Positions 1-8,441 of a stretch of 64,000 nt of DNA are shown piece by piece. Position 1 is the stretch's first letter, and each line of letters starts with the position of its first letter. The notes under the pieces were generated by a model that saw only the letters and a program-made list of their open reading frames with translations, did no database searches and was not told the origin of the DNA. The DNA is taken from the NCBI RefSeq assembly GCF_027924405.1, contig NZ_AP026978.1, forward strand, positions 3,410,001 through 3,474,000. Reading direction: 5' to 3'. The stretch comes from Nocardia sputorum. GTDB taxonomy: Bacteria > Actinomycetota > Actinomycetes > Mycobacteriales > Mycobacteriaceae. Both the position numbers and the translations under genes were made by a program.

Positions 1-213
1 CGGCGGTGTTCCACGACGGTCCGTGGAAGACGATCGCCGATGTCGAGTACGCGACCGCGGCATGGGTCGAGTGGTACAACAACCGGCGCTTGCATTCGAG
101 TCTGGGCATGATCTCACCGACCGAGTACGAGGCAGCGCACTACGCTGACACAGACCGATGGGCCGAGTGACTATCGGCTCGTAAAACACCGGCAGGAAAG
201 CCGGGGCGGTTCA
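1..213 (+). mobile_element. IS3-family element, right end only (left part outside window)
   Basis: The window opens inside an IS3-type element read rightward. It holds the end of its OrfB and then about 40 bases ending in GGGGCGGTTCA near position 213, which looks like an IS3-type terminus (ends in CA). Immediately after it the reading frame of a second, oppositely oriented IS3 transposase begins. I infer that this element inserted into the second one. The exact end and any target duplication cannot be fixed without the other end. Confidence 0.6.
3..170 (+). CDS. IS3-family transposase OrfB, C-terminal fragment (cut by window edge)
   Basis: This is the last 55 codons of an IS3-type DDE transposase (integrase core, rve family). 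The stretch WYNNRRLHSSLGMISPTEYE is the typical C-terminal part of IS3 OrfB proteins and includes the region around the last catalytic Glu (EWYNNRR-type motif). It ends in TGA at 168-170. The N-terminal two thirds lie left of the window, so it cannot be said whether the whole gene is intact. Confidence 0.8.
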   Translation, partial: AVFHDGPWKTIADVEYATAAWVEWYNNRRLHSSLGMISPTEYEAAHYADTDRWAE

Positions 214-671
214 ATGAGCCGGTCGGCGGTGATGGAGCGTTCGACCAGCCCGCCCAGGCATTCGCGGGTGTGCTCATCGACGATGGACACGATCTTGACT
301 GGACGGCCGTCATCGGTGGCGTCGAACTGGAAATCGACTGCCCACACTCGATTCGGTGCGTCCGCGGTCACCGCCGTGACCGTCGAGTCACCGATTCGTT
401 TACGGCGCCGTCGCTGCGGCACCCGTAACCCTTCCTGCCGCCACAGGCGTTGGATCTTCTTGTGATTCACCGTCCAGCCCTCGCCGCGGGCGTCGTGGTA
501 GGCGCGGCGGAACCCTTGCCGTGGATGGTTGCGTGCCCAGTCACGCAACCATGCCCGCAACGGGGCATCGCGATCCGTGGGCTGCTGCGCGCCCGCAGGA
601 CGGCGCTGGGTACTGCGATGCTGCCCGGTCACCCGGCAGGCGAACCGTTCGCTGACGCCCATGAGGCGCAT
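171..671 (-). pseudogene. IS3-family transposase OrfB, truncated
   Basis: The N-terminal part of an IS3 OrfB: an HTH_21-like region (RAYHDARGEGWTVNHKKIQRL) followed by the start of the rve core, with the first catalytic Asp in VWAVDFQFDAT. Homology stops at the Ile of RSITADRLI. The remaining dozen codons are read from the end of the neighbouring IS3 element. The catalytic core therefore lacks its second Asp and its Glu. The protein would normally be made by a -1 frameshift from OrfA, whose stop codon is at 707-709. Confidence 0.8.
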
Positions 672-1071
672 CAGATGCGCTACGGCCGCCCGCCGACGTT
701 CCGGGTCTAGAAGTTTCCCTTGGCGATCTCCTTCAACGCCGCCTTCTCCAACTCCGCTTCGGCCAAAAGCCGCTTGAGCGTGGTGTTCTCGCGTTCGAGG
801 TCTTTCAACCGCTTGGCGTCGTCGGCATTCAGTCCGCCGAACTGGTTACGCCACCGGTAGTAGGTGGCTTCGGTGATCTGCAACGCCCGGCACACATCCG
901 CGACGTCCTGCCCTCGCCGAGCAGCCGATCGGCCTCGGTCAACTTGCGCACGACCTGCTCAGGGGTGTGCCTCTTCCTCGTGGTCATCGCCATCGAGCCT
1001 TCCCGTGGGCCGCAAGACCCACACAGCCGATGGACCGACCTCACGGGGTCAGGTCAGAGGGCTGACATCAT
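214..1071 (-). mobile_element. Second IS3-family element, leftward, truncated by the first
   Basis: A leftward IS3-type element with the classical orfA/orfB pair. OrfA is at 707-993, and OrfB follows in the -1 frame, consistent with programmed -1 frameshifting in this family. OrfB breaks off at about 213, where the end of the other IS3 element abuts. The upstream end is estimated near 1071 from a TGATGTCAGCCC sequence reading leftward; this boundary is approximate. With orfA frameshifted and orfB truncated, the element is dead. Confidence 0.6.
707..993 (-). pseudogene. IS3-family OrfA (HTH_Tnp_1), frameshifted
   Basis: OrfA of the leftward IS3 element. Translation from ATG at 993 gives MAMTTRKRHTPEQVVRKLTE and so on to LLGEG, then loses frame. 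From about 912 the sequence continues correctly in another frame (DVCRALQITEATYYRWRNQF, leucine-zipper-like LKDLERENTTLKRLL, end KEIAKGNF). Restoring one base in the GGCAGGACG stretch (to GGCAAGGACG) rejoins the halves. This is either a one-base deletion or a sequencing error. The C-terminal zipper and the position of the stop relative to OrfB are standard for IS3. Confidence 0.75.
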
Positions 1072-1209
1072 TCCGAGATCGGAAACAGGACGGGCCTAAC
1101 CGTGCAGGTTGGCCGTCATCGCTACCGGCTGTCTTTCAACAGATTTCTACAGAAGGCGCGTGATTTGCCGCGTGTTCGGGCTGTTGAGGCGGGTGCCCGG
1201 CTGGGCTGA

Positions 1210-1443
1210 TCACGCTCGCCGAACCTCGTCGAGCGTGGTCACACCGGCGACCTCAAGGTGCTGGGCCGTCCCATAAATGAGACCGGACCGACCACCTGGT
1301 CCCGGCACGACGATTCGGCCGCTGCTGGTCACGGCGTAGCGCGTGTAGTTGACCGCGTCGGGGCGTGGTTGTCCGAACTCGGTGTCGAACCGGGTGAAGG
1401 CGTGTGGAGGTAGGTCCAGAATCGTCCTGGATTCATCGGCGGC
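1210..1443 (-). pseudogene. C-terminal remnant of an unidentified gene
   Basis: The minus strand is open in one frame down to TGA at 1210-1212 and reads like genuine protein, for example HAFTRFDTEFGQPRPDAVNY, then TRYAVTSSGRIVVPGPGGR and AQHLEVAGVTTLDEVRRA. No start codon fits, and upstream the frame is closed by a stop near 1512. I do not recognise the family. It lies between the dead IS3 element and the next gene and is best read as a decayed gene end. The rest of 1072-1621 holds nothing I can name. Confidence 0.35.
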
Positions 1444-1621
1444 CGGGTGGGCACGGCCCGCCAGCGCAGCTCGGCACGCATCTGTTGATCCCCGCGACCG
1501 GTACGCCGATCATCACCCTGACCGGCGGCAGTAGCGGATGTTCGGCTGGGCGCTGGGTATTGCGTCCTGCCAGCAGTTCCGGTCCGCACGAACAGCGCAG
1601 ACATACGGCGCGTCCGTCCGG

Positions 1622-2527
1622 TCAATCTCCTTCAAGTGGGGCATTAATCTCGACTCGAGATCCGACCGGACCGTCAGGACCGAGATTCCACTCGTAAGCG
1701 TGTACGAGCGGTATAGCGCCGCACGCTGCGAGACTCTCACTCGCGGTGAGAATTCGTCTCGCTTGCCCATCATCTTCGACCTCGAATTCAATCCCAGCCG
1801 CTTCATGCAGCGAGTCGCACGTAACCAGTGTGTCCCGGAACAGTCGGGGAAGCTGATAGAGGGCGAAATCAGCTCGGTTACTCCGGAACTCGGGCTTGAT
1901 GGTGGTGAGCACCCCCCGGGTCTCACCCCATCCGTTCCTCATGACTTCGCCCATCGAAAAATGCAGCGACCTACTCGTAGCGCTGTGAAGATAGCGATAG
2001 AGAGGCCCTCGGCCGGTTCGCTCCGCGACCCAGTCCGCAGGCGGAGACACACGTTTCCCCCACCCGAGAGCTTCGCCGCGCTTCTTCAGCTCACCCTTCA
2101 ACTCGCTCTCCTGGTCCGCTACCGTGTCCAAGAATGCCACCGGGTACCAGAGTTGCTGCATCACTTGATCACCTACAAAGTCACGCTGGGCAACCAATGA
2201 GCGCACCGCGTCGTATCGACCCAAGTCGAGGAGTAGCTCGTGCGCTGCGGCCTTCGGGAGGTCTTTGATCCAGTCGATCCATAGCAGCTCGTCGAGGGCG
2301 GGCCGGATGAACCCCCCGGCCAGATGACCGAAGCCAGACTTCGCCAACACCACAGTGGCTTCAAGAGCTTCGAGTTGACGCCGAATGATGTAATTCACCG
2401 CAAGTAGACGAAGGTCTGACGCTACGGCCTCCCACGTCAAGTCGCCGACGACCAGGCCCTGGCGAAGTGACGCGAGCCATTCTTCGACCACTGCGAGCCG
2501 CGCCTCAGAGTCGGTTTTGTCACCCAT
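1622..2527 (-). CDS. Hypothetical protein, possibly DUF5677-like
   Basis: A 301-residue soluble protein starting at the ATG at 2527 (MGDKTDSEARLAVVEEWLAS). The same frame stays open for 280 codons upstream, but that part has no protein-like composition, so I place the start here. The central stretch (RRQLEALEATVVLAKSGFGH, then RPALDELLWIDWIKDLPK) is helical and resembles the DUF5677-type pattern of a paired-helix region with a conserved acidic/Trp motif; this assignment is tentative. No membrane segment is seen. GC content and codon use are more relaxed than in the right half of the window, and the gene sits among mobile-element debris, which points to horizontal acquisition. Its function is unknown. 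Confidence 0.6.
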   Translation of the reverse strand: MGDKTDSEARLAVVEEWLASLRQGLVVGDLTWEAVASDLRLLAVNYIIRRQLEALEATVVLAKSGFGHLAGGFIRPALDELLWIDWIKDLPKAAAHELLLDLGRYDAVRSLVAQRDFVGDQVMQQLWYPVAFLDTVADQESELKGELKKRGEALGWGKRVSPPADWVAERTGRGPLYRYLHSATSRSLHFSMGEVMRNGWGETRGVLTTIKPEFRSNRADFALYQLPRLFRDTLVTCDSLHEAAGIEFEVEDDGQARRILTASESLAACGAIPLVHAYEWNLGPDGPVGSRVEINAPLEGD

Positions 2528-3015
2528 TCGATCAATTTTGCACGCATACCCCTCATGAAGCAGCCAGTTTCTCGCCCCGTCGCGATCATGCCAGCCGCAA
2601 CAACATGACGGATACCGGAACAGTATTCGGTCCTCTCCGTGCCGAGGCCGCGTGAAATGCACGAACCACGGCATTATGGTGTGTTCGTTGCGCCGCGGCA
2701 GTCCGACGTTCCCGCAGCCGCTGCCGGTGTGCAGGCGTCGGGGGAGCGGTCGGTCGCGGTCGGCGGGAACGCCGTTGTGGTCCATACCTACGACAACTCC
2801 CCTGCCCGGATCGTGCACCTGCTGGCGGAGATGTGGCAGCCCATAGCGGAGGTCGAAGCTCCACCTGGGATCTGACTGCCCCCGGCCGAGTGGTGCAGGC
2901 GGCGCACGGCCTGGGTGAGATGCAGCGCAGCAGTGAACGAGCGCCTGGACGTACTCGTACCCGACGAATCCACCCGCTCGCCGCACCACGGGACTACCTG
3001 CAGCTGCTGACATCG
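2528..3015. other. No supportable gene
   Basis: Several open frames overlap here on both strands but none has a convincing start, codon pattern or recognisable domain. On the minus strand short protein-like stretches occur in different frames (for example GYEYVQALVHCC near 2950, and SAMGCHISASRCTIRAGELS near 2830). This suggests a decayed gene broken by frameshifts rather than an active one. Confidence 0.4.
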
Positions 3016-3249
3016 TCATTCGAGCCTCGCAATTCGCACGTCCTGTCGACGAGTACGCGGTAGGCGCCGGTCCGTGGGAATCCAAAACCGTAGTTTGAGG
3101 TCGACTGGATGCTGCTTGTTCTCGCCGATGAACAGCATCCTGTCTCCTCGCGCCACCACGGCGGAGCGCCATGCAGACTCCGGCGCGGACCCTGAGGCCA
3201 GCGCTCCGCCGCAAACGTAGCCCGCGTCCGCTATAAGCGCGAGTATCAC
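3016..3249 (-). CDS. Small hypothetical protein (doubtful)
   Basis: A 77-codon frame with GTG at 3249. It reads protein-like in its second half (ARGDRMLFIGENKQHPVDLK, then LRFWIPTDRRLPRTRRQDV). There is no clear ribosome binding site at the right distance, and a GGAGG lies slightly too far upstream. It could be a real short gene or another remnant in this decayed stretch. From 3250 to 3538 I see no gene, although a minus-strand piece near 3390-3450 (TTLTIEELATEITISVRGN) also looks like a fragment. Confidence 0.3.
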   Translation of the reverse strand: MILALIADAGYVCGGALASGSAPESAWRSAVVARGDRMLFIGENKQHPVDLKLRFWIPTDRRLPRTRRQDVRIARLE

Positions 3250-3538
3250 CGGAGCTGCCGCTCGTCACCTCCGGGCGCGGCCCGAAACAAGCACCACCAG
3301 TGTGGCCAGCACCCCGGTTGCCGTGACCAGGTCGGGTTAGGCTGGTCAACGCCCATCCGCCCGGGGCACCGAATACCAGCATTGCAAGCTGGAACGATTG
3401 CCGCGAACACTGATTGTGATCTCCGTGGCGAGTTCCTCGATCGTGAGGGTCGTCCGGCGGCCGTGCTCGATTCAGAGTTGCAGCCAGCTCGATGTGCTGG
3501 GACAGATGCGCGGCCGCTCGGTCAAAGGGTCGCGAGGT

Positions 3539-4732
3539 TCATCCGTCATGCGGCTGGTACAGCAGGCGCACGACTCGACCGCCGCGCACGATCGTGATCG
3601 TTGACAAGAGAGTTGACTTGGCTTCCCGCAGGCTCCACGTCGGTACTTGACCGCTTCGCATCCAGTCGGCGAGTACGGCAGGAAGCGTGAAGCTGAGCCG
3701 GAAGCCAGCTTCCTCATCTACCGGAACGATCTCCCAGTCCCGGCTCAGTGGCCGGTTGTCGCGGCGGTTACGGGGATACTCAAGATACACCCGGATCTCG
3801 CTGTTGCGTGGGTTGTCGAAGTACTCGGCAAACGCGACGGGGTCGTCGACCAGCAGAACGAGAACGAATGGGGCAGAAGGGAAGCCGAGGATGAAGCTAT
3901 CCAGCATGACCCCACTGAGTCTGGCCACGATCGCTGATAGCTGGTCGGTAGGCAGTTCGCGCATCGGCGGGAAATCGTCCTCGTCGCCTGGCTCAGCCCG
4001 TTCTTGCGGCACAGCCAGCCCAGCTTGCGCCCTCTCGTGGGCGACAGCAAGGCCGAAGGTGGGCGTCGGTAAACTCGATTCTCCGACGGATCCGCGCAGC
4101 TCGTGGAGGCGGCTGGCGAGGTCGTGGAAGTCCTCGTCATCAACGTTCGCTGGCCAGGTGCCGAGTGCGTGGCGGAGTGCATGCCGAACCTGGTTCAGCG
4201 GGAGTGAAGCGAGACCGGTCCGTCCCGCCAGGTCGACGAGCTGGATAGCAACTTCATCTGCTGCGGTCAAGAGCGCTCCGAAACCCGGATTGGACAAATC
4301 TATCAACGATATCTGCTGCGCCAGAGCATATTCCTGCGCTGGCCTGGTAAAGCCTGTAGCGGAGAACAGGGCGTACTGGTACTGGTAACGCTTCATCGGG
4401 ATGCTGTACGCCCCCGGCGTCTGCGTGCCGTAGTGCTCGTTGACATCACGTATAGTTCCGTATGCATTTCGCGTGTGCTCGATGCCTGCTCGGCCATTGC
4501 GATATTTGGCCTCGACGAACAGGCGCATCGGCAGCGAGAACGGTAGCGGCAGATCCAGTTCGCCGAGCACATCGACTTGGTGGGTGGTTCCGCGCCCTCG
4601 AACCAGTAGGCCACGACCGCTGTCCTTCAGCGCCTCCCGGTCTTGATCGGCCGCAACGAGCAGCCGATAGCCATTGTCCTGAAGGAGCCGGGCAAGCAGT
4701 TCTTCAAGCACATAACCCCGCACCGTCGCCAC
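3539..4732 (-). CDS. Mrr-like restriction endonuclease-fold protein, PD-(D/E)XK
   Basis: A 397-residue protein. Residues 1-110 match the Mrr-type nuclease fold: an early Glu in YVLEELLARLLQDNGY, then HQVDVLGELD (Asp54) and FVEAKY (Glu74-Ala-Lys76), which together form the D...ExK catalytic core. The rest (about 120-397) is a non-catalytic region of unknown role, with a hydrophobic beta-like segment SAPFVLVLLVDDPVAFAEYF. Such proteins cleave DNA in restriction or phage defence, or act in repair. No methyltransferase or specificity subunit is adjacent, so this would be a type IV-like (modified DNA) nuclease or a stand-alone effector; that is inference. The start at 4732 places the nuclease motif as in the family. 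It lies in the same lower-GC stretch as its neighbours. Confidence 0.7.
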   Translation of the reverse strand: MATVRGYVLEELLARLLQDNGYRLLVAADQDREALKDSGRGLLVRGRGTTHQVDVLGELDLPLPFSLPMRLFVEAKYRNGRAGIEHTRNAYGTIRDVNEHYGTQTPGAYSIPMKRYQYQYALFSATGFTRPAQEYALAQQISLIDLSNPGFGALLTAADEVAIQLVDLAGRTGLASLPLNQVRHALRHALGTWPANVDDEDFHDLASRLHELRGSVGESSLPTPTFGLAVAHERAQAGLAVPQERAEPGDEDDFPPMRELPTDQLSAIVARLSGVMLDSFILGFPSAPFVLVLLVDDPVAFAEYFDNPRNSEIRVYLEYPRNRRDNRPLSRDWEIVPVDEEAGFRLSFTLPAVLADWMRSGQVPTWSLREAKSTLLSTITIVRGGRVVRLLYQPHDG

Positions 4733-4759
4733 CTTGATCGGCAGGATTCCCCCTCGGTC

Positions 4760-5010
4760 TCAGTCCATCTGTCCTGCATATGTCATTGCCTCAGTCACTG
4801 TACCGAGTCTGATAGAGCGGAGCCTTATTAAAAGTTGGCCTGCAGCAGCTAGTTGTATGAGGTTGAGGACATCGCGGCCGTGTCGATGGCCCGGGGCTTC
4901 CACGGTCGCGGCTGTAGGATTGCGAATCCATACCAGGTTCGCGGCGATCACGACCGATGCGGCGACGAGGTCGCCGCTTACCCCAGTGTTGATGTCCAAG
5001 CGGAGTCCGA
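4760..5010 (-). pseudogene. Gene fragment abutting IS630 (in frame with the broken hydrolase)
   Basis: A minus-strand frame enters from the IS630 element and reads LRLDINTGVSGDLVAASVVI, then ANLVWIRNPTAATVEAPGH, and stops at 4760. If the IS630 element and one TA are removed, this frame continues without interruption from the truncated alpha/beta hydrolase at 6371-7201. The composition is lower in GC than the hydrolase itself, and a normal hydrolase would end soon after its catalytic His. The continuity may therefore be accidental or reflect an older recombination. The product is not recognised. Confidence 0.35.
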
Positions 5011-6339
5011 CTAGTGTGTCGCGCCTGAAATTCGTTGAAGATATTTAGCGAGTGATTCGAGGATCTCCTCCGCGGTCTTTCGCCAGACGAATGGTTTCGG
5101 GTCGGCGTTCCATTGCTCGATCCAGGCTGTGATGTCTTTGTCCAGTGCCGCAACGCTTTTGTGGACTCCGCGGCGCAGGAGTTGGTCGGTGAGGAACCCG
5201 AACCAGCGTTCGACCTGGTTGAGCCAGGACGAGCCGGTCGGGGTGAAATGCATGTGGAAGCGTGAATGTTTGGCCAGCCAGGCGTTGATCGTCGGTGTCT
5301 TGTGGGTGGACAAGTTGTCGCAGACCAGGTGCACGTCCAGTTCCGCGGGCACAGCCTTGTCGATCGCGATGAGGAATTTCTTGAACTCGGCCGCGCGGCG
5401 GCGGGAGTACAGTTTGGAGATCACGGCTCCGTCGGCGATGTCGAACGCCGCGAACAGGCTGGTCACGCCGTGGCGGACGTAGTCGTGGGAGTATCGCTCA
5501 GGCATGCCGGGCATCATCGGCAGCACCGGTTGCGAGCGGTCCAGTGCCTGGATCCCCGACTTCTCGTCCACACACAGCACGACCGCCTTTTCCGGCGGAT
5601 TGTGATACAGCCCGACCACATCGACGACCTTGTCCACGAACAATGGATCGGTCGAGAGTTTGAAGCCGTCGGCCACATGCGGTTTCAGATCGAACTTGTT
5701 CCAGATCCGCCCGATCGTCGACGGCGACAAACCACTTCGTTTGGCCATCGAGGTCCGCGACCAATGCGTCGCGCCTGCCGGCTTCTGCTCCAGGGTCATC
5801 GTGACGACTTCTTCGACCTTATCCAGCAGGACCGACGGGGGCCGTCCAGGACGCGGCTCGTCGGAGAGCCCCTCGAGACGTTTCTGCGCGAAACGCCTCC
5901 GCCACTTACCAACAGTCTGGGCCGTGATACCCAACTCGGCTGCCACATCCTGATTGGATTTCCCTGCCGCACAACTCAATACGATCCGGCAGCGTTCCGC
6001 GAGGGCCTGCGACGACTTCGCTCGGCGCGCCCACCGCTGCAACGTCTCACGCTCATCGCCGGTCAACACGATCTCGGCCACCGGCCGCCCACCGCGATCG
6101 CGATCGCCCAGTCCCTCCAGACCCTCGGCAGCGAACTGCCCACGCCATCTCGCCGCCGACCCCACCGAGACACCGACAAGCCGCGCGGCACCCGCATTCG
6201 ACATACCCTCAGCACAGGCCAGCACGATCCGAGCTCGTTGCGCCTCGCGCCGATCCAGCGATTCCGCCATGCGCGCAAGCTCCACACGCTCAGGCTCGGA
6301 CACAACGATCTCAACAGCAGAAGGCCCACGATGCGACAC
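5011..6339 (-). CDS. IS630-family transposase
   Basis: A 442-residue DDE transposase. The N-terminal half has two helix-turn-helix units: residues about 40-75 with [20 protein letters not shown], and about 125-160 with [20 protein letters not shown]. The C-terminal half is the catalytic core: [16 protein letters not shown] (first Asp), [12 protein letters not shown] (second Asp) and [15 protein letters not shown] (Glu). The last sense codon is the last triplet of the inverted repeat. The stop codon TAG is formed by the flanking TA target duplication plus one host base, so the element borrows its stop from the insertion site. The gene is intact. Confidence 0.92.
   Translation of the reverse strand: MSHRGPSAVEIVVSEPERVELARMAESLDRREAQRARIVLACAEGMSNAGAARLVGVSVGSAARWRGQFAAEGLEGLGDRDRGGRPVAEIVLTGDERETLQRWARRAKSSQALAERCRIVLSCAAGKSNQDVAAELGITAQTVGKWRRRFAQKRLEGLSDEPRPGRPPSVLLDKVEEVVTMTLEQKPAGATHWSRTSMAKRSGLSPSTIGRIWNKFDLKPHVADGFKLSTDPLFVDKVVDVVGLYHNPPEKAVVLCVDEKSGIQALDRSQPVLPMMPGMPERYSHDYVRHGVTSLFAAFDIADGAVISKLYSRRRAAEFKKFLIAIDKAVPAELDVHLVCDNLSTHKTPTINAWLAKHSRFHMHFTPTGSSWLNQVERWFGFLTDQLLRRGVHKSVAALDKDITAWIEQWNADPKPFVWRKTAEEILESLAKYLQRISGATH
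5014..5031 (+). repeat. IS630 terminal inverted repeat, left
   Basis: GTGTGTCGCGCCTGAAAT. It is identical to the reverse complement of 6368-6385 and directly follows the TA at 5012-5013. Confidence 0.9.
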
Positions 6340-6367
6340 AGAAACAGTCTAACAACTTAGAGGATGC

Positions 6368-6385
6368 ATTTCAGGCGCGACACAC
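6368..6385 (-). repeat. IS630 terminal inverted repeat, right
   Basis: The reverse complement reads GTGTGTCGCGCCTGAAAT, an exact match to the left end, and it is followed by TA at 6386-6387. Confidence 0.9.
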
Positions 6386-7201
6386 TAGGGAGGTGGCGAG
6401 GAGGTGGTGGTCGACGTGGTGTCCTTGCCCGTGCAGCGTTTCGCGAGTAGTGCCGGGTATCGCGGACGCGAGGTGGTCGGCGGCGTCGAGGATGTATGGG
6501 GCGCTGGTGGTTCCGACGATCAGCCGGGTGGGCAGGGTGAGCGCGGCGTACTGGTCCACGGCGTGCGGCAGGCTCGCGAGGATCTGCATAGTGGGGATGA
6601 GGGTGGGGGCGTGCGCGACTTTCGACATCCACAGCGGGTCGCTGCGCAGGGCGGCGAGTTCGGCGGCGGAGAACCCACCGGCAGCGGGGGTGATGTCCAA
6701 CAGGAGTTGTTCGTAATCGCCTGCACTGATGCGGTTTTCGAGATGGGTGATGTCCGGGATCGGGTAGGTGATCGGTAGGGGTGGTTCGTAGAGGGCGAGT
6801 CGGCTGAAGTGTTCAGGTGCGGCGAGGGCGGTTTCGAGGGCGATGACCGCGCCGTAGGAGTAGCCGAACAGGGTGGTGACCGGTCCGACGGCGGCGGTGA
6901 CGGCTCGGATGTCGTCGATCATGTGGGTGATGCGCGGGGGTGAGTTGCCCCATCCGCTGGTGCCGTGCCCGCGCAGGTTGATCAAGACGACCTCGAAATC
7001 GGCCGCGAGGTGCTCGGCCAGCGGCAGCAGGCTGATCGCGCTGCCGAGCCCACCGTGCACACCGAGCACGACGGGGCCCTTACCGCGGGCGAGGTAGGTG
7101 ATTGTGGTTCCGTCCGAGGATTTCACTCGACCGCCGCGTACCAGGGTCCGCGGGGACGGTGACCGGCCAGGTGGCGGCGCGGGCTGCAGAGTGCTGGTCA
7201 T
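6371..7201 (-). pseudogene. Alpha/beta hydrolase, C-terminus cut by IS630
   Basis: Starts at ATG 7201, overlapping the stop of the MFS gene (ATGA), so it was the third gene of the arsO-MFS unit. Fold landmarks are the oxyanion region VVLGVHGGLGSAISL, the nucleophile elbow LFGYSYGAVIALE (GYSYG) and the catalytic His in HGQGHHVDHH. After LLATS the frame enters the IS630 inverted repeat and gains the tail LVCRA and a TGA. All three catalytic elements are still encoded, so the 276-residue product could fold, but the native C-terminus is lost. The substrate is unknown. Its link to arsenic is only by operon membership. Confidence 0.75.
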
Positions 7202-8427
7202 CGGTGAGGTTCTTTCGCAGGCGTGGTGGGGATGCTCGCGGCGGCCAGTAGCGCGGCAGCGGCGGCGAGGGCGCCGAGGATGAGGAACGCGGTGGCGTAC
7301 CCACCGACCGCGGCGGCCAGGGCGGTGGCGCCGAAGGGGGCCAGGGCCATGGTGATGGTCAGGGGCGCGGACAGCAGGCCGGTGAGCTGGCCGTAGTGGG
7401 CGCTGCCCCAGCGGTCGGTGACTGCGGTGGCTTGCAGCAGCGTGAACACGCCGCGTGCCATACCGGCGGCGATCGCGGCCGCGATCAGCGCGGCGGCGGT
7501 GGTGAACACCCCGAGCAGGGCGGTAGTGGCGGCGATGGCGAGCAGAATTGCGACGGTGCGGGTGCGGACGCTGGTGCGGGCGGCGAGGGTCGCGTAGCCC
7601 AGGCGGCTGGCGACCTGCCCGGCGCCGCCCAATCCGAGCGCGATCGCGGCGACAGTGGTGTCGAGACCGCGTTCGGTCAGCAACGGCACCAGGGTGACCA
7701 CCACGGCGAAGGAGGCGAACCCGCTGACGCTCAACGAGATCGCCAGCACCAGGAACGCGCGGCTGCGCGCCACCGGTCCGGGGTGGGTGAGATGGGCGTG
7801 TTCGGGTTCGGCGGGCGGGCGCGGCGGCCACGGCAGCCGCAGCCCGAACCAGTGCCCCGGCACAGTCACGACCGCAAGAATCACCGTCAGAACCAGATAT
7901 GTTGCCCGCCAATCCATGTGCGCGACCAGGGCCGCGGTCAACGGGGCGAACACGGTGGAGGCCAAACCCGCGGCCAAGGTCAGCACTGTCAGCGCACGGA
8001 TCCGGTTCGGGCCGTACCAGCGGGTAAGGGCGGCGAAGGCCGGGGGATACAGCACCGCCCCCATCGCGATCCCTGCCAGCAGCCAGCCCGCGACGAACCA
8101 CACCAAGGTGGTTGCGGTCGCCACCAGGATCAAGGCGGGTATGGACAGCAGTGATCCGGTGGTCATGATCCCGCGGGGTCCGTGGCGGTCGAGCCAGCGG
8201 CCCACGGGGATGCCGGTGACGGCAGCGACGAGTTGCCCGGCGGAGAACGCGGCGGTCAGCGCGGTCGCCGACCAGCCGGTGTCGGTGGTGATGCGCCCGA
8301 GCAGCACAGGGAACGCGTAGAACAGGATTCCCCAGCTTGTGATCTCGGTGAGGCACAGCACCACCAGCACTCGTCGCAACCCGGACCCGGTGGCCACTGG
8401 CCGCGATGGCGCAGAAACAGCCTCCAT
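7198..8427 (-). CDS. MFS transporter
   Basis: A major facilitator permease of about 409 residues with around twelve hydrophobic segments. Family features are an N-terminal LTEITSWGILFYAFPVLLGR segment and a loop-2-like motif GRWLDRHGPRGIM between the second and third helices. It starts at ATG 8427, with an in-frame GTG one codon earlier. It lies 14 bases downstream of arsO and overlaps the hydrolase start by four bases, so the three are co-transcribed from the operator-rich arsO promoter. That context suggests export of an arsenical or a related metabolite. The sequence does not match ArsJ with its GAPDH partner, and the substrate cannot be stated. Confidence 0.85.
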   Translation of the reverse strand: MEAVSAPSRPVATGSGLRRVLVVLCLTEITSWGILFYAFPVLLGRITTDTGWSATALTAAFSAGQLVAAVTGIPVGRWLDRHGPRGIMTTGSLLSIPALILVATATTLVWFVAGWLLAGIAMGAVLYPPAFAALTRWYGPNRIRALTVLTLAAGLASTVFAPLTAALVAHMDWRATYLVLTVILAVVTVPGHWFGLRLPWPPRPPAEPEHAHLTHPGPVARSRAFLVLAISLSVSGFASFAVVVTLVPLLTERGLDTTVAAIALGLGGAGQVASRLGYATLAARTSVRTRTVAILLAIAATTALLGVFTTAAALIAAAIAAGMARGVFTLLQATAVTDRWGSAHYGQLTGLLSAPLTITMALAPFGATALAAAVGGYATAFLILGALAAAAALLAAASIPTTPAKEPHR

Positions 8428-8441
8428 CACAACGGGCCGCC

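Larger units (their letters stand above)
5014..6385 (-). mobile_element. IS630-family insertion sequence, complete
   Basis: A 1372-bp element with one transposase gene filling it. Both ends carry the same 18-base inverted repeat (GTGTGTCGCGCCTGAAAT read inward), and both are flanked by the dinucleotide TA (5012-5013 and 6386-6387). TA is the target duplication expected for IS630/Tc1-type elements. The transposase is full length with its catalytic residues, so the copy looks potentially active and recent. Confidence 0.9.

Noticed and set aside
6371..8356. A 661-codon minus-strand frame spanning the hydrolase and the MFS gene
   Set aside because: Only the last 276 codons are protein-like (the hydrolase). 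The rest is an Arg/His-rich shadow of the MFS gene in another frame.
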